From an uncultured Microbulbifer sp. (lineage in GTDB: Bacteria; Pseudomonadota; Gammaproteobacteria; Pseudomonadales; Cellvibrionaceae): DNA of 64,000 nucleotides. The stretch is from NCBI RefSeq assembly GCF_947504145.1, contig NZ_CANNGQ010000001.1, positions 806,001 to 870,000 on the forward strand, in the 5' to 3' direction. The notes under the pieces were generated by a model, which did no database searches, was not told the origin of the DNA, and saw nothing but the letters and a program-made list of their open reading frames with translations. The translations under genes were made by a program, and so were the position numbers. Below are positions 36,722-48,416 of this stretch, piece after piece; positions within the stretch are counted from its first letter, which is position 1; each line of letters begins with the position of its first letter.

Positions 36722-37963
36722 GTGACGCGTAGAAGAGTTGTAATTACCGGAATGGGCACTGTCAGCCCGCTGGGAAATACCCTGGAAGATACCTGGCCTG
36801 CCTTGTTGGCAGGAAAAAGCGGTGTCGTTCCTATCGAGTCATTTGATGTATCGGCGTTTAGCACACGCTTTGCCGCGACGGTAAAAGACTTTGACCCCGA
36901 GCCTCATGTTGCGCAAAAAGAAGCGCGCAAGATGGACATGTTTTTACAGTACGGCCTCAGCGCCGGCATTCAGGCTGTAGAAGACAGCGGCCTGGAAGTG
37001 ACCGACGTAAACGCTCCGCGTATTGGTGCCTGCATTGGCTCCGGCATGGGCGGTATTGCTGCCATTGAAAATAACGCGATGCTGATCGCGGAAAAAGGCC
37101 CGCGTCGGGTTTCGCCATTTTTCGTTCCGGGCGCCATCATCAATATGGTTTCCGGCAACCTGTCCATTAAATACGGCATGAAAGGTCCCAACCTTTCCAC
37201 TACCACTGCCTGTACTACGGGCACTCATGCCATCGGTCTGGGACTGCGCACGATTCAGTACGGTGATGCCGATGTGATGGTGTGTGGTGGTGCCGAGATG
37301 GTGACCACACCGGTAGGTCTGGGCGGCTTCTGCGCGGCCCGCGCCCTGTCTACTCGCAACGACGACCCGCAGGCGGCCAGCCGCCCGTGGGATAAAGATC
37401 GCGATGGCTTTGTACTGGGTGAGGGTGCTGGTGTCCTGGTGCTTGAAGAATACGAGCACGCCAAGGCTCGCGGTGCGAAAATCTACGCGGAGCTGAGTGG
37501 CTTCGGCATGAGTGGCGACGCTCATCACATGACTTCGCCTCCCGAAGACGGCGCCGGTGCGGCACTGTCTATGGAGAATGCGCTGAAAGACGCTGGCCTT
37601 GAAGCTTCTGCGGTGCAGTACATCAATGCACACGGCACTTCCACACCACTGGGTGACAAGGCGGAAATCGCGGCAGTGCGTTCCATTTTTGGTTCCAACC
37701 TGGATCAGGTCGCCGTGAGCTCCACCAAATCCATGACCGGACACCTCCTGGGGGCTGCCGGTGCTATCGAGGCCATATTCTCCGTGTTGGCCATCCGTGA
37801 CCAAGTGGCTCCACCGACGGTGAACCTCGACAACGTGGATGAGAATTGTTCCGGCGTAAACCTGGTGCCGCATACGGCCCAGGAAATAAAGATCGATGCG
37901 GTGCTGTCCAACTCGTTCGGGTTTGGTGGAACCAACGGCTCGTTGATTTTCCAGCGGGTTTAA
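36722..37963 (+). CDS. fabF: beta-ketoacyl-ACP synthase II
   Basis: GTG start 36722; '[16 protein letters not shown]', '[16 protein letters not shown]', '[11 protein letters not shown]', '[14 protein letters not shown]'. Confidence 0.97.
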   Translation: MTRRRVVITGMGTVSPLGNTLEDTWPALLAGKSGVVPIESFDVSAFSTRFAATVKDFDPEPHVAQKEARKMDMFLQYGLSAGIQAVEDSGLEVTDVNAPRIGACIGSGMGGIAAIENNAMLIAEKGPRRVSPFFVPGAIINMVSGNLSIKYGMKGPNLSTTTACTTGTHAIGLGLRTIQYGDADVMVCGGAEMVTTPVGLGGFCAARALSTRNDDPQAASRPWDKDRDGFVLGEGAGVLVLEEYEHAKARGAKIYAELSGFGMSGDAHHMTSPPEDGAGAALSMENALKDAGLEASAVQYINAHGTSTPLGDKAEIAAVRSIFGSNLDQVAVSSTKSMTGHLLGAAGAIEAIFSVLAIRDQVAPPTVNLDNVDENCSGVNLVPHTAQEIKIDAVLSNSFGFGGTNGSLIFQRV

Positions 37964-38020
37964 TTCTGTGAGGGTGCTGGCTGGGAAGGGTTTTATTTCG
38001 GCCAGCACCGGCGTCTTCCT

Positions 38021-38920
38021 GTGACACTTCCCAAGTCTACGTTTCTGTCTGCCACGGGCCGGCAAACAGCTTTGCCGGCTGACGACGAATATTCGTTTGG
38101 TGTGCTGGAAACTATGCGTGCCCAGGGTGGCAGGATTTCGCTGCTTTCCGGACACCTGGCCCGTCTTACCCGTTCTGCCCATCCCGACTCGGCAACCCTC
38201 GCACGGATTGCGGAGGCTGCTTCAGATATTGCCCGCCACACCGCTACCTGGCCTCAAGGCGCAAGAGTCCGACTTCGTTACGGAGCCCGGAATGGCGCGT
38301 TAGTGTGGGATTTTGCGGCCGTGCCACTAGAGGCTGGCTCGGCCTGGGAGCAGGGCGTTGCCCTTGCTCGGTGTAGGACGCCGATTACTCCGGCAGCCTC
38401 ATCTTCCCCATTTCCTCCCCGGATAGCCGGGCAATCTTCGGAATCGAGACATGGTTTGGCGTATCAGTCTACGCCGGGGTGTAAGTTGTTGCATCGCGGG
38501 GTTTATCGCCGTGCAGAAGCGGAGCTGGAGCGCTATTCCGAGCTGCTCCGCCCCGAACTGTTTCACGAAGGGCTGATTCTGGACGAGAATGGGTTGGTCG
38601 TGGAAGGGCTGCGCAGTAATCTGCTGGTCTGGAACTGTGGTCATTGGCGGACCCCCAGCTTGCGGGAATGCGGGGTGCGCGGCGTGATGCTGAACTGGCT
38701 GGCGAGTCAGGTGGAAATCAGCGAAGATGCGCTTTCGATCCGCGATATTGAACAGGCGGAAGAAGTGGTGGTCTGTAATGCGGTGCGCGGTGTCGTGCCG
38801 GTTGTGCAGCTGGCGCTCGACGATTTCCAGGGAGAGTCAGGGGGGGGGAGTGCACGTGAACTGAGCTGCGGCGCGGCCACAAACCACCTTCAGGCATTGG
38901 TCGCCGAGGCATTGTGGTAA
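38021..38920 (+). CDS. pabC: aminodeoxychorismate lyase
   Basis: Class IV aminotransferase fold between fabF and mltG; 'QSTPGCKLLHRGVYRRAEAEL', 'GLILDENGLVVEGLRSNLLVW', 'EEVVVCNAVRGVVPV'. Confidence 0.9.
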   Translation: MTLPKSTFLSATGRQTALPADDEYSFGVLETMRAQGGRISLLSGHLARLTRSAHPDSATLARIAEAASDIARHTATWPQGARVRLRYGARNGALVWDFAAVPLEAGSAWEQGVALARCRTPITPAASSSPFPPRIAGQSSESRHGLAYQSTPGCKLLHRGVYRRAEAELERYSELLRPELFHEGLILDENGLVVEGLRSNLLVWNCGHWRTPSLRECGVRGVMLNWLASQVEISEDALSIRDIEQAEEVVVCNAVRGVVPVVQLALDDFQGESGGGSARELSCGAATNHLQALVAEALW

Positions 38921-39026
38921 CCGCGGCCGTTTGCTTCGGACCATTTTCATTGTCTTCTGTATTTAACCTCCAATTCTAGCCCCAACTTTTTAACCCCTAT
39001 AGTAGTAATAACTGGTTGTACGAAAC

Positions 39027-40142
39027 GTGGCGAAAAACAACGGCAATTCCGGCGATAAAACAACGACAAAGCGTAAGGCAGCCAGTGGCACCAGCCGAAT
39101 GGGCAAATGGGTGCGTAGTATTCTGTTGTTGTTTGTTGTGGGTTTGATTGTCGGTGGTTTTGCATTCTGGTCTGCGCAAAATGCACTGGTTCAGCCACTA
39201 GCGTTGCCTGTTGACGGGCTGCGTATGGATGTTGAAACCGGTAGTAACCTTTCTCGAATTCTTGCCCGCCTCGAGTCCGAAGGCGTAGTGCGTTCGCCGC
39301 GTTGGGTGCGACTGTACGCGCGGTTCAAAGATCAGAGCAGTATTCATCCCGGGGAGTACATGATTCCCGCGGGTAGTAATGCGATGGACCTGGTGGGGCG
39401 ACTCAATCGCGGCGATGTCACCCGTTATCGGGTAACTCTGGTGGAGGGCTGGACTTTCAAGCAGGCACTGTCCCAGATTCGAAACTCGAAAAAAATCCGT
39501 CAAACTCCGGCAGGGGACTCGATTGAAACTGCTGCGAAAGCATTGGGTATTGAGGGCAATCCCGAGGGGCGGATTTTCCCAGATACCTATGTATATCGCT
39601 CCGGCGCGTCAGATCTGGATCTGTTGCGCCAGGCACACGATCGTATGGACCGCATACTCGCCCAGGAGTGGGAAAAACGCGACGAAAACCTGCCGTATAA
39701 AGACGCTTATGAAGCGCTGATCATGGCGTCCATCGTCGAGAAGGAAACCGGTGTGCCCTGGGAGCGCGATGAAATTGCCGGAGTATTTGTGCGACGTCTT
39801 GGCCGTGGCATGCGCCTGCAGACAGACCCCACGGTAATTTACGGGCTAGGCGACAACTACGACGGCAATCTGCGCCGCGCGGATCTGCGCAATGCCACGC
39901 CATACAACACCTACGTGATTGGCGGTATGCCACCTACGCCGATTGCCCTGCCGGGGCGCGAAGCCATTCATGCGGCGCTGCACCCGAAAGATGGGAACAG
40001 CTTGTATTTTGTCGCCAAGGGCGACGGCTCCCACCATTTTTCATCGACGCTCAATGAGCACAACCGCGCTGTGCGCGAATATCAGTTGAAGCGTCGATCC
40101 GATTACCGGTCCAGTCCGGCAAATAACACACAAAGCGATTAG
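39027..40142 (+). CDS. mltG: endolytic transglycosylase MltG
   Basis: '[13 protein letters not shown]', '[29 protein letters not shown]', '[12 protein letters not shown]', '[18 protein letters not shown]'. Confidence 0.96.
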   Translation: MAKNNGNSGDKTTTKRKAASGTSRMGKWVRSILLLFVVGLIVGGFAFWSAQNALVQPLALPVDGLRMDVETGSNLSRILARLESEGVVRSPRWVRLYARFKDQSSIHPGEYMIPAGSNAMDLVGRLNRGDVTRYRVTLVEGWTFKQALSQIRNSKKIRQTPAGDSIETAAKALGIEGNPEGRIFPDTYVYRSGASDLDLLRQAHDRMDRILAQEWEKRDENLPYKDAYEALIMASIVEKETGVPWERDEIAGVFVRRLGRGMRLQTDPTVIYGLGDNYDGNLRRADLRNATPYNTYVIGGMPPTPIALPGREAIHAALHPKDGNSLYFVAKGDGSHHFSSTLNEHNRAVREYQLKRRSDYRSSPANNTQSD

Positions 40143-40152
40143 CCACGAATTC

Positions 40153-40791
40153 ATGTCACATCAATCTTCAGGCAAGTTCATTACCCTCGAGGGGGGAGAG
40201 GGTGTCGGGAAATCGACCAACCTTCGTTTTATCACGCAGTGGCTTGAACGCCGTGGTATCGAATTTATCCAGACTCGGGAGCCCGGTGGCACGCCGTTGG
40301 CGGAACAGTTGCGCACGCTGTTGCTGGAAAAACGCGACGAACCGGTAGACCCCACTGCGGAACTGCTGATGGTATTTGCCGCTCGGGCACAGCACCTGAG
40401 CCAGGTCATCAAGCCTGCACTGGCCGCCGGAAAATGGGTGGTCTGCGACCGCTTTACTGACGCGACCTATGCCTACCAGGGTGGTGGTCGTGAGCTCGAC
40501 CGCGCATTGATCGCCGAGCTGGAGCAGACGGTGCAGGGCGCGTTGCGACCCGATCGAGTTTTGTTGCTTGACCTTGACCCGGCCGTCGGCCTGCAGCGGG
40601 CTGCATCCACAGGTGAGGCCGACCGCTTCGAAAGTGAGCAGTTGGCGTTTTTCAGCAAGGTGCGCGCAGCGTACCGGGAGCGGGCGGAAGCGGCACCGGA
40701 CCGCTATGCGGTGATTGATGCATCCCACCCATTGGTAGACGTACAGGCGCAGCTGGCGCGTGAGCTTGAAACCATCGCAGGTGGCCAATGA
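40153..40791 (+). CDS. tmk: thymidylate kinase
   Basis: '[16 protein letters not shown]', '[14 protein letters not shown]', '[18 protein letters not shown]'. Confidence 0.96.
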   Translation: MSHQSSGKFITLEGGEGVGKSTNLRFITQWLERRGIEFIQTREPGGTPLAEQLRTLLLEKRDEPVDPTAELLMVFAARAQHLSQVIKPALAAGKWVVCDRFTDATYAYQGGGRELDRALIAELEQTVQGALRPDRVLLLDLDPAVGLQRAASTGEADRFESEQLAFFSKVRAAYRERAEAAPDRYAVIDASHPLVDVQAQLARELETIAGGQ

Positions 40792-41831
40792 GCAAGGCTG
40801 CAGGCAAATCGGAAGCGCCACCTGTGGTGCAGCCGGCCATTCCGTCGCCACTGCCCTGGCAGGCGGCCCAGTGGCAGCGTCTGGGTGCTCAGTGGACGGC
40901 AGGGCGCTGCCCGCACGCGCTGCTGGTCAGCGGCCAGCCCGGGCTGGGAAAGCGGCGTTTTGCCGATGCATTTGCCGCATTATTACTGTGTGACCAACCT
41001 CGGCACGGGCTTGCTTGCGGAGAGTGTCGCGGTTGCCAATTGCGTATTGCCGGCTCTCATCCGGACTATGTCCGGGTGGTGCCCGAGAAAGTGCAGGGCC
41101 CGCTGAAAGTAGAGCAGATTCGTGAGCTGGGTGAATTTGTCGGCCGCACCAGCGCGCGCGAAGGGGCTCGTGTCGTGTGGCTGGCGCCAGCGGAGTCGAT
41201 GAATATCAACGCGGCGAACGCGTTGCTGAAAAATCTTGAAGAGCCATCCGGCTCGGTGATCTTTCTCCTGATTACAGACAACCCTTCCGGCTTGCTACCC
41301 ACTATTCGCAGCCGCTGCCAGACCATTGCTTTTCCGGTGCCGCCGCATCAGTCTGCGCTGCGCTGGCTGAGCGATAGCGGCGTGGAGGGTGAGCTGGCCA
41401 GTGGCGCCCTGACACTTGCGGGTGGTGCGCCGCTGTTGGCTGTGACGCTGATGGAGCCGGAAGCCCGGGAAATCCGCGATCAGTTTCTGGCCGATATCAC
41501 CGCGCTTACGCGAGGAGATGAAAACCCGGTAACCCTGGCCGGGCGTTGGGAATCGCCGGGAGAGGGCGCTGACCTCAATCTGCTACTGCAGTTCTGGCAG
41601 AGCTGGTTGGGGCAGATGCTGAAGGCGCGCACCACCGATCAGGCGGTTGACGCTCCGGTGATGGCGCTGTTGCAGCGGCTGCCCGGATCCGGCCCTGAGA
41701 GTCAGCGCCCGTTGTTCGCGTTCTATGACCAGCTCTTGAAGGCCCGTGGTCTGCTCTCGGGCAACAGCAACCCGAACAAGCGCTTGTTGATGGAAGAACT
41801 GTTGATCCGCTGGTCAGCACTGTTCCGTTAG
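40788..41831 (+). CDS. holB: DNA polymerase III subunit delta'
   Basis: '[26 protein letters not shown]', 'CGECRGCQL', '[38 protein letters not shown]'. Confidence 0.95.
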   Translation: MSKAAGKSEAPPVVQPAIPSPLPWQAAQWQRLGAQWTAGRCPHALLVSGQPGLGKRRFADAFAALLLCDQPRHGLACGECRGCQLRIAGSHPDYVRVVPEKVQGPLKVEQIRELGEFVGRTSAREGARVVWLAPAESMNINAANALLKNLEEPSGSVIFLLITDNPSGLLPTIRSRCQTIAFPVPPHQSALRWLSDSGVEGELASGALTLAGGAPLLAVTLMEPEAREIRDQFLADITALTRGDENPVTLAGRWESPGEGADLNLLLQFWQSWLGQMLKARTTDQAVDAPVMALLQRLPGSGPESQRPLFAFYDQLLKARGLLSGNSNPNKRLLMEELLIRWSALFR

Positions 41832-42019
41832 AATCCCCCGGCTCGCCAGCCGGCGCTCCGGTGGATTCGGTGTGCCGCAGTGGACAGGGTGCCCGTTGGC
41901 GGGTAAGTTACCAAGCTGGCACAAAGGCAGGGGTACCTACGAGCCTTCGTCCGTAGTGCACAAAAAAACGACAACACTGAACCAGAAAAAAACCGGTTGT
42001 TTCCTAAACGGGGTTAAGT

Positions 42020-42373
42020 ATGAAAGGAATGGGGGGCGGTGCCCGCAACGGTATCCTGTCGCTGAAAATTCAGGACAAGTCCGTGCTCTATGCGGCCTAT
42101 ATGCCATTCGTCAAAAATGGTGGCCTGTTCATCAATACGGATAAAACCTACAGCCTGGGTGATGAAGTTTTCCTGCTTTTGAGCCTGATGGACGAACCGG
42201 AAAAGCTGCCGGTGGCCGGTAAGGTAGTATGGATTACCCCCAGCGGAGCCCAGGGCAACCGCACGCCGGGTATTGGTATCCAGTTCAGTGACAAAGAGAA
42301 TATGGCGCAGGGCAAAATTGAAACCCTGCTGGCGGGCTCTCTAGAATCCAGCCGTCCGACCCACACTTTGTAG
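42020..42373 (+). CDS. pilZ: PilZ domain protein (type IV pilus PilZ-like)
   Basis: 117 aa; 'GGLFINTDKTYSLGDEVFLLLSLMDEPEKLPVAGKVVWITPSGAQGNRTPGIGIQF', between holB and tatD as in Pseudomonas. Confidence 0.9.
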   Translation: MKGMGGGARNGILSLKIQDKSVLYAAYMPFVKNGGLFINTDKTYSLGDEVFLLLSLMDEPEKLPVAGKVVWITPSGAQGNRTPGIGIQFSDKENMAQGKIETLLAGSLESSRPTHTL

Positions 42374-42541
42374 CCTTCCTCCTTCAGTATTCGATTCAGG
42401 GCGAACTCGCCTCGTCAGGCCCGATGCCAAACCGCGCGTATCGGGCCTTCAATCTGTATAATTCCCGCGTCATTTCCCTGGCTCCAGTGGCAATACCCCT
42501 GGGGCCATGATCAAAAGACCGTCCATCAACAGAAGAGCATC

Positions 42542-43318
42542 ATGCTGGTAGATTCCCATTGTCATCTCGACAGACTCAAACTGGATAAATTCGACGGAGA
42601 CCTGAACGCGGTGCTCGAGCTGGCACGCAGCCGCGGTGTCGGCAAGTTCCTGTGCGTCGGGATCAGCCTGGAGAACGTGGATGCTGTGGTCAGCATTGCC
42701 GGGCGTTACGACGATGTGGTGTGCTCTGTGGGCGTGCACCCGCTGGATGTGGAGTCCGGGTTGGCGGAGGTTGAAAAGCTGAAAGCACTTTCCACCCGCC
42801 CCAATGTCGTTGCCCTGGGCGAGACCGGGCTGGATTACTACTACAGTACCGAAACCAAAGAGGTGCAGCAGCAGAGCTTTATCGCCCACTTACAGGCGGC
42901 CGCCCAGGTGGAATTGCCGGTAATCGTACACACCCGCGACGCCCGCGAAGATACGATCAATCTGATTCGTGAGCACGGTAGCCGCGAGCACGCCGGGGTT
43001 CTGCACTGTTTTACCGAATCCTGGGATATGGCCAAAGCGGCGCTGGACCTGAATTACTACATTTCCCTGTCTGGCATTGTGACGTTTAAAAACGCCGAAG
43101 AACTGCGCGATGTTGCCCGGCAGGTTCCCCTGGACCGGTTGCTGGTGGAAACCGATTCCCCATATCTCGCACCGGTTCCGTATCGCGGCAAGCCCAATAT
43201 TCCTGCCTACGTGCGTGAGGTGGCTGAGTTTATTGCCGAGTTGCGCGGAATTTCCTATGAGGAACTTGCTGCGATCACCACCGAGAATTTTTATCGACTA
43301 TTCCCTCGCGCTGCTTGA
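42542..43318 (+). CDS. TatD family hydrolase
   Basis: 'MLVDSHCHLDRLKL', 'GETGLDYYYS', 'VIVHTRDAREDTINLI', 'LLVETDSPYLAPVPYRGKPNIP'. Confidence 0.95.
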   Translation: MLVDSHCHLDRLKLDKFDGDLNAVLELARSRGVGKFLCVGISLENVDAVVSIAGRYDDVVCSVGVHPLDVESGLAEVEKLKALSTRPNVVALGETGLDYYYSTETKEVQQQSFIAHLQAAAQVELPVIVHTRDAREDTINLIREHGSREHAGVLHCFTESWDMAKAALDLNYYISLSGIVTFKNAEELRDVARQVPLDRLLVETDSPYLAPVPYRGKPNIPAYVREVAEFIAELRGISYEELAAITTENFYRLFPRAA

Positions 43319-43350
43319 TCGCGGCCTGAAGGACTGATTAGGAAGCACCT

Positions 43351-43995
43351 ATGTCACAAGCAGCGTCTCAACAACAATTGCAGACCATGTTGGCCCTGCA
43401 AGACGCCATCAATACCGTCGTCAATGACAATTGGCGCGAGCAGAATTTCGCCTGGTACCGGGCAATCTGGGTAGAAAGTGCCGAATTACTGGACCATTAC
43501 GGTTGGAAGTGGTGGAAAAAGCAGCAGCCGGAAATGGAGCAGGTAAAGCTCGAGCTGGTGGATATCTGGCATTTTGGTTTGAGCCTGGAGCTGCAGCAAG
43601 GATCACCGGAAGCGGTTGCCAGCAAAATGCAGGCGCAGCTGGAGGGCGCTCGGCCGGACATGGGCGATTTTCGCGAGAATCTGGAAGCTTTTACCCTGAA
43701 TACCCTCGCCACTAAACAGTTTGACCTGCCGGGCTTTGCTCAACTGTTGGCCGATTGCGAAATGGGCTTTGACGAGCTTTACCGCCGCTACGTGGGCAAA
43801 AACGTTCTCAACCGGTTCCGTCAGGATCACGGTTACAAAGATGGCAGCTACCAGAAAACCTGGCAGGGGCGGGAAGATAATGAGCACCTGGCGGAGATTG
43901 TTCAATCTTTAGATGCTGCAGCAGAAAATTTCAGCAACCTGCTCTACGAAGCACTAAAAAATCGTTATCCGGGCTCTCAGAAGGATTTGGCCTGA
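43351..43995 (+). CDS. all-alpha (MazG-like) dUTP diphosphatase
   Basis: 'LQTMLALQDAINTVVNDNWREQNFAWYRAIWVESAELLDHYGWKWWKKQQPEMEQVKLELVDIWHFGLS'. Confidence 0.9.
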   Translation: MSQAASQQQLQTMLALQDAINTVVNDNWREQNFAWYRAIWVESAELLDHYGWKWWKKQQPEMEQVKLELVDIWHFGLSLELQQGSPEAVASKMQAQLEGARPDMGDFRENLEAFTLNTLATKQFDLPGFAQLLADCEMGFDELYRRYVGKNVLNRFRQDHGYKDGSYQKTWQGREDNEHLAEIVQSLDAAAENFSNLLYEALKNRYPGSQKDLA

Positions 43996-44095
43996 CAGAT
44001 TTGGTCTGTTTTCTCTCAAGTTACAGACCAAAGGATAATGAAATTAATTGGCAAGGCCCTATAATGCGGGCGCCTGAAAACAACGGAGATACATC

Positions 44096-45076
44096 GTGAA
44101 AGCACCTGTTCGTGTTGCAGTTACCGGCGCCGCCGGCCAGATCAGCTACTCGCTGCTGTTTCGCATCGCTTCTGGCGAAATGCTTGGTAAGGATCAACCA
44201 GTTATTCTTCAGCTGCTGGAAATCACTCCTGCACTGGAAGCGCTGAAAGGCGTCGCTATGGAGCTGGAAGACTGTGCCTTCCCGCTGCTGGCTGGCATCG
44301 TACAGTCCGACGACGCGACCGTTGCCTTCAAAGACGCGGAATATGCACTGCTGGTCGGCGCGCGCCCGCGTGGCCCGGGTATGGAGCGTAAAGATCTGCT
44401 GGAAGCCAACGCCGCGATCTTCTCTGCGCAGGGTAAGGCCCTGAACGACGTTGCCGCGCGCAATGTGAAAGTACTGGTTGTGGGCAACCCGGCCAACACC
44501 AATGCACTGATTGCCCAGCGCAATGCGCCGGACCTGGATCCGCGCAACTTCACCGCCATGACCCGTCTGGACCACAACCGTGCGTTGACCCAGCTGGCGA
44601 ACAAGACCGACTCCACCGTCAACGACATCACCCACATGACCATCTGGGGCAACCACTCTGCTACTCAGTACCCTGACCTGTACCAGGCCAAGGTGAAGGG
44701 TGAAGATGCCATGGGTAAAGTGGATCAGGAGTGGTACGAGAGCGACTTCATCCCGACTGTTCAGCAGCGTGGTGCAGCGATCATCAAAGCCCGTGGCGCT
44801 TCCTCCGCTGCCTCTGCAGCCAATGCCGCTATCGACCACATGCACGACTGGGCGCTGGGTTCTGCCGAAGGCGACTGGACCAGCATGGGCGTGTACAGCG
44901 ATGGTTCCTACGGCATCCAGGAAGGCCTGATCTACTCGTTCCCGGTTGTTTGTAAGAATGGCGACTGGGAAATCGTACAGGGCGTAGACATCAATGATTT
45001 CTCCCGCGAGAAGATGACTGCGACCGAGACCGAACTGGCGGAAGAGCGCGACGCCGTTGCGCACCTGCTGCCGTAA
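44096..45076 (+). CDS. mdh: malate dehydrogenase
   Basis: '[27 protein letters not shown]', '[24 protein letters not shown]', '[13 protein letters not shown]', '[13 protein letters not shown]'. Confidence 0.97.
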   Translation: MKAPVRVAVTGAAGQISYSLLFRIASGEMLGKDQPVILQLLEITPALEALKGVAMELEDCAFPLLAGIVQSDDATVAFKDAEYALLVGARPRGPGMERKDLLEANAAIFSAQGKALNDVAARNVKVLVVGNPANTNALIAQRNAPDLDPRNFTAMTRLDHNRALTQLANKTDSTVNDITHMTIWGNHSATQYPDLYQAKVKGEDAMGKVDQEWYESDFIPTVQQRGAAIIKARGASSAASAANAAIDHMHDWALGSAEGDWTSMGVYSDGSYGIQEGLIYSFPVVCKNGDWEIVQGVDINDFSREKMTATETELAEERDAVAHLLP

Positions 45077-45106
45077 GCTTTTACTTTTCTTAAGGTAAAC
45101 AGCTAC

Positions 45107-45137
45107 AAAAAAACCCGCACATTGTGCGGGTTTTTTT
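45107..45137. terminator. Bidirectional terminator between convergent mdh and asnS
   Basis: AAAAAAACCCGCAC-ATT-GTGCGGGTTTTTTT. Confidence 0.9.
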
Positions 45138-45154
45138 GTTTGTGCTGAGAAAAC

Positions 45155-46555
45155 TCAGAATTTCACATTGCGCGGTGTGCGCGGGAAGGGAATGACATCG
45201 CGGATGTTACCCATGCCGGTCACGTAGGACACAATACGATCGAAGCCGAGCCCGAAACCGCCATGAGGTACGGTGCCGTAGCGGCGCAGATCCCGGTACC
45301 AGTCCAGGTGCTCTTTAGGAACATCCATCTCATCCATACGCGCGTCCAGCTTGTCGAGGCGCTCCTCGCGCTGGGAACCACCGATAATCTCTCCGATACC
45401 CGGGGCGAGTACATCCATCGCCGCTACCGTCTTGCCGTCGTCGTTCATGCGCATATAGAAGGCTTTGATGTCCTTCGGATAGTTGAGCACGATCACCGGC
45501 TTCTTGAAGTGCTTCTCGGCCAGGTAGCGTTCGTGTTCTGACGCCAGGTCGATGCCCCAGGAGACCGGGAATTCGAACTTCTCTTTGCACTTCTCCAGAA
45601 TCTCGATGGCCTCGCAGTAATTGATGCGTGCGAAGTCATTATCGATGATGTTTTCCAGTCGGCTGATGGCGTCCTTGTCGATGCGCTGGGCAAAGAACGC
45701 CATATCGTCCGGGCGCTCTTCCAGTACTGCACGGAACACGTATTTCAGCATTTCTTCCGCGAGGTTGGCACAGTCGGCCAGGTCGGCAAAAGCGATCTCC
45801 GGCTCGACCATCCAGAATTCCGCCAGGTGGCGAGTGGTATTGGAGTTTTCCGCCCGGAAAGTAGGGCCGAAGGTGTACACCTTGGACAATGCCAGGCAGT
45901 AGCTCTCGACATTCAGCTGGCCAGAGACGGTGAGGAAGGTCTCTTCACCGAAAAAATCCTCGGCGTAGTCCACGTCGCCCTTGTCGGTCAGGGGCAGGTT
46001 GGTCTGATCCAGGGTGCTGACACGGAACATTTCACCGGCACCCTCGCAGTCGGACGCGGTGATGATCGGCGTATGAATGTAGTTGAAGCCGCGCTCGTGG
46101 AAGAAGCGGTGCACGGCCTGGGCGATACAGTTGCGTACCCGTGCAACGGCGCCGTTTACATTGGTGCGCGGTCGCAGATGCGCGTGTTCACGCAGGTGTT
46201 CCATGCTGTGTCGCTTGGGCGACATGGGGTAGGTGTCCGGGTCTTCCACCCAGCCCACCACGGTGACGCTGGTAGCGAGGAGCTCAATGGATTGCCCTTT
46301 ACCCTCGGAAGGCTTGATGGAGCCCTCGATATCCACCGCGCAGCCAGTGGTCAGTCGCAGGACTTCAGACTGGTAATTGTTGATGGAGGATTCCACTACA
46401 ACCTGGATCGGGTCGAAGCAGCTGCCGTCGTGTACAGCGAGGAACGACAGGCCCGCTTTGGAGTCCCGGCGGGTGCGGATCCAGCCCTGAACGCGGACGG
46501 TTTCGCCTTCGCGCTGGCTGGATTTTAAAAGAGTATCAATGGATTCAGCGTGCAT
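45155..46555 (-). CDS. asnS: asparaginyl-tRNA synthetase
   Basis: Start ATG 46555; OB-fold '[26 protein letters not shown]', '[25 protein letters not shown]', '[13 protein letters not shown]'. Confidence 0.97.
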   Translation of the reverse strand: MHAESIDTLLKSSQREGETVRVQGWIRTRRDSKAGLSFLAVHDGSCFDPIQVVVESSINNYQSEVLRLTTGCAVDIEGSIKPSEGKGQSIELLATSVTVVGWVEDPDTYPMSPKRHSMEHLREHAHLRPRTNVNGAVARVRNCIAQAVHRFFHERGFNYIHTPIITASDCEGAGEMFRVSTLDQTNLPLTDKGDVDYAEDFFGEETFLTVSGQLNVESYCLALSKVYTFGPTFRAENSNTTRHLAEFWMVEPEIAFADLADCANLAEEMLKYVFRAVLEERPDDMAFFAQRIDKDAISRLENIIDNDFARINYCEAIEILEKCKEKFEFPVSWGIDLASEHERYLAEKHFKKPVIVLNYPKDIKAFYMRMNDDGKTVAAMDVLAPGIGEIIGGSQREERLDKLDARMDEMDVPKEHLDWYRDLRRYGTVPHGGFGLGFDRIVSYVTGMGNIRDVIPFPRTPRNVKF

Positions 46556-46900
46556 GATGGTGCTCTTGTTGTTCGCGTGTGCTGGTGTGGCCTTCCCCGG
46601 GGGCAATTCGTGCCCGGGTACTTACGCGGCTATCTATCTATATGCAGGTCGTAAACGCGGCTTGTGGTCGCGCACGGCAATTAGCGCCGGCATCTTGCCC
46701 CCTGATAGCGGGAAAATCCAGCCCCTGGGTTGCGGCCAGGTGGCGCGCCGGTGAGTGGCCGCAGTGACTGGCCGGTACGCCATTCGTTGTTGAGTGTAGA
46801 TTATTCCGCGTCAGCGAGGGTGCGGCGCTCAGGGGATAGGGCGGAGAATCGTGACCCTTGGTTCCAAAAATCGCTGTCCTACACTGAAATTATCACAGTG

Positions 46901-47437
46901 ATGGATGATGTACTCATGGTCAAAGAAGTTGGCGGCGCGCGTGGGCGCCGGGCCTGTATCCTCCTCGCGCCCAATCAGTCCATGTCCATGGCGGGCAATC
47001 TCTGGGTGTTCATTTCCCTGGTCGCGGTATCCCTCGGTATCAGCGTGGCGTTCGCGTTAGCGGGTGCCTGGATGGTGATTCCGTTTGCCGGGCTCGAAGT
47101 GCTGCTGCTGGGTGTGCTGTTCGGCTATGTCTATATGGAAGGCACTCGCCGGGAAGTGATCCAGATCAGCGATGAGCGCGTAGTGCTCGATACCAGCCGA
47201 GGCAGCCTTAAACGCCCGGTGTACCACACAGAATTTGATCGAAATAGCCTCGCGGTACTGGTGCGGATGGGCCCAACACCCACTGAGCCGTCCTCGGTAA
47301 CGTTCGCCGGTCCCGAGGGCTGCCTGGAAATAGGGGAGTTCCTCACCGATGCGGAAAAGGCCGCGCTGGTGGAAAAACTTGGCAGCTGCGGCCTGTGCGC
47401 GCGCAAGGAGCAGAGTTACCAGCTGCAGGACTTTTGA
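46901..47437 (+). CDS. DUF2244 domain-containing membrane protein
   Basis: 'ILLAPNQSMSMAGNLWVFISLVAVSLGISVAFALAGAWMVIPFAGLEVLLLG'; ATG 46901 or 46916. Confidence 0.8.
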   Translation: MDDVLMVKEVGGARGRRACILLAPNQSMSMAGNLWVFISLVAVSLGISVAFALAGAWMVIPFAGLEVLLLGVLFGYVYMEGTRREVIQISDERVVLDTSRGSLKRPVYHTEFDRNSLAVLVRMGPTPTEPSSVTFAGPEGCLEIGEFLTDAEKAALVEKLGSCGLCARKEQSYQLQDF

Positions 47438-47482
47438 TGCGCCCTTACCGCAGGTGAGGATCTATTGGATATAATCCCTCCG

Positions 47483-47510
47483 GCCCGCTTCCTCAGAAGC
47501 GGGCTTTTTT
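47483..47510 (+). terminator. Intrinsic terminator
   Basis: GCCCGCTTCCTCAGAAGCGGGC followed by TTTTTT. Confidence 0.85.
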
Positions 47511-47547
47511 ACAGCTATTTGTTTTATTCAGCAGGGGAGAGAAGACC

Positions 47548-48024
47548 ATGGCACACCCAAAGATCGGCAACCTCGCACCGGTATTCACACTGAAAAACCA
47601 GAATGGCGAAAAGGTGGCCCTCAAGGATTTTCGGGGCAAAAAAAATGTGGTGTTGTATTTCTACCCTAAAGCCCTCACGCCTGGCTGCACCACACAGGCC
47701 TGTGGCATTCGAGATAGCGCCAAAGAGCTGGAAAAACGCGACACGGTGGTATTCGGTCTGAGCCCGGACCCGGAAGCCAAGCTGCACAAGTTTATGGACA
47801 AGCATGAACTCAACTTCGATCTGCTGGCCGATGAAGATCACAAGATTGCAGACAAATATGGCTGTTGGGGGATGAAGAAGTTTATGGGGCGTGAATTTAT
47901 GGGGCTGATCCGCACCACCTTCATCATCGATAAAGAGGGGCGGCTGCTGCACATCATGGACAAGTTCAAAACCAAAACCCATCACGATGATCTGCTGAAA
48001 TGGCTGGATGAGAATCTAGACTGA
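47548..48024 (+). CDS. bcp: thioredoxin-dependent thiol peroxidase (Bcp/PrxQ)
   Basis: 'LYFYPKALTPGCTTQACGIRD'; Bcp-type CxxxxC. Confidence 0.94.
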   Translation: MAHPKIGNLAPVFTLKNQNGEKVALKDFRGKKNVVLYFYPKALTPGCTTQACGIRDSAKELEKRDTVVFGLSPDPEAKLHKFMDKHELNFDLLADEDHKIADKYGCWGMKKFMGREFMGLIRTTFIIDKEGRLLHIMDKFKTKTHHDDLLKWLDENLD

Positions 48025-48416
48025 AACAGCTGTGGAAGAGGGTAGACGTACAACGTGACAGGAAAGTCCCTTCGGACGTGACCTGATCTCTGGCGGTCGG
48101 TTCTTTTTGTGCGTTGATTAAAAAAAAATGACTGTCGTCCCTTGCATTATCCCCATATGGTCTATACTGGCTTGTGTAAAGGAGCGCCGCTCAACCGTCT
48201 GGCCCAGAGCGATTGGGTGTGGTGCGAGGAAGTAGTACAAAAATCAATCACTCTGGGTAGGCTTCGATGCCTGTTTTCAGGTGCGCCCCCGCACCCAGGT
48301 AGTAGCCAGCAATAGCAGACATGCGCAATAATTGTTGGCAGTGGTATTAAGGGACTCGCAGGAAGCGGGCGTAGAACAATAACCGCGGCTCAAGGAACCC
48401 ATCAAGGAGCAGCTCA

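Noticed and set aside
36944-38182. 412-aa minus-strand ORF antisense to fabF/pabC
   Set aside because: Overlaps two confidently assigned genes and has no family signature.
41840-41860. Short GC-rich hairpin CCGGCTcgccAGCCGG after holB
   Set aside because: No T run and a common type of chance hairpin in GC-rich DNA; not called as a terminator.
44021-45064. 347-aa minus-strand ORF antisense to mdh
   Set aside because: Shadow ORF; mdh is unambiguous on the plus strand.
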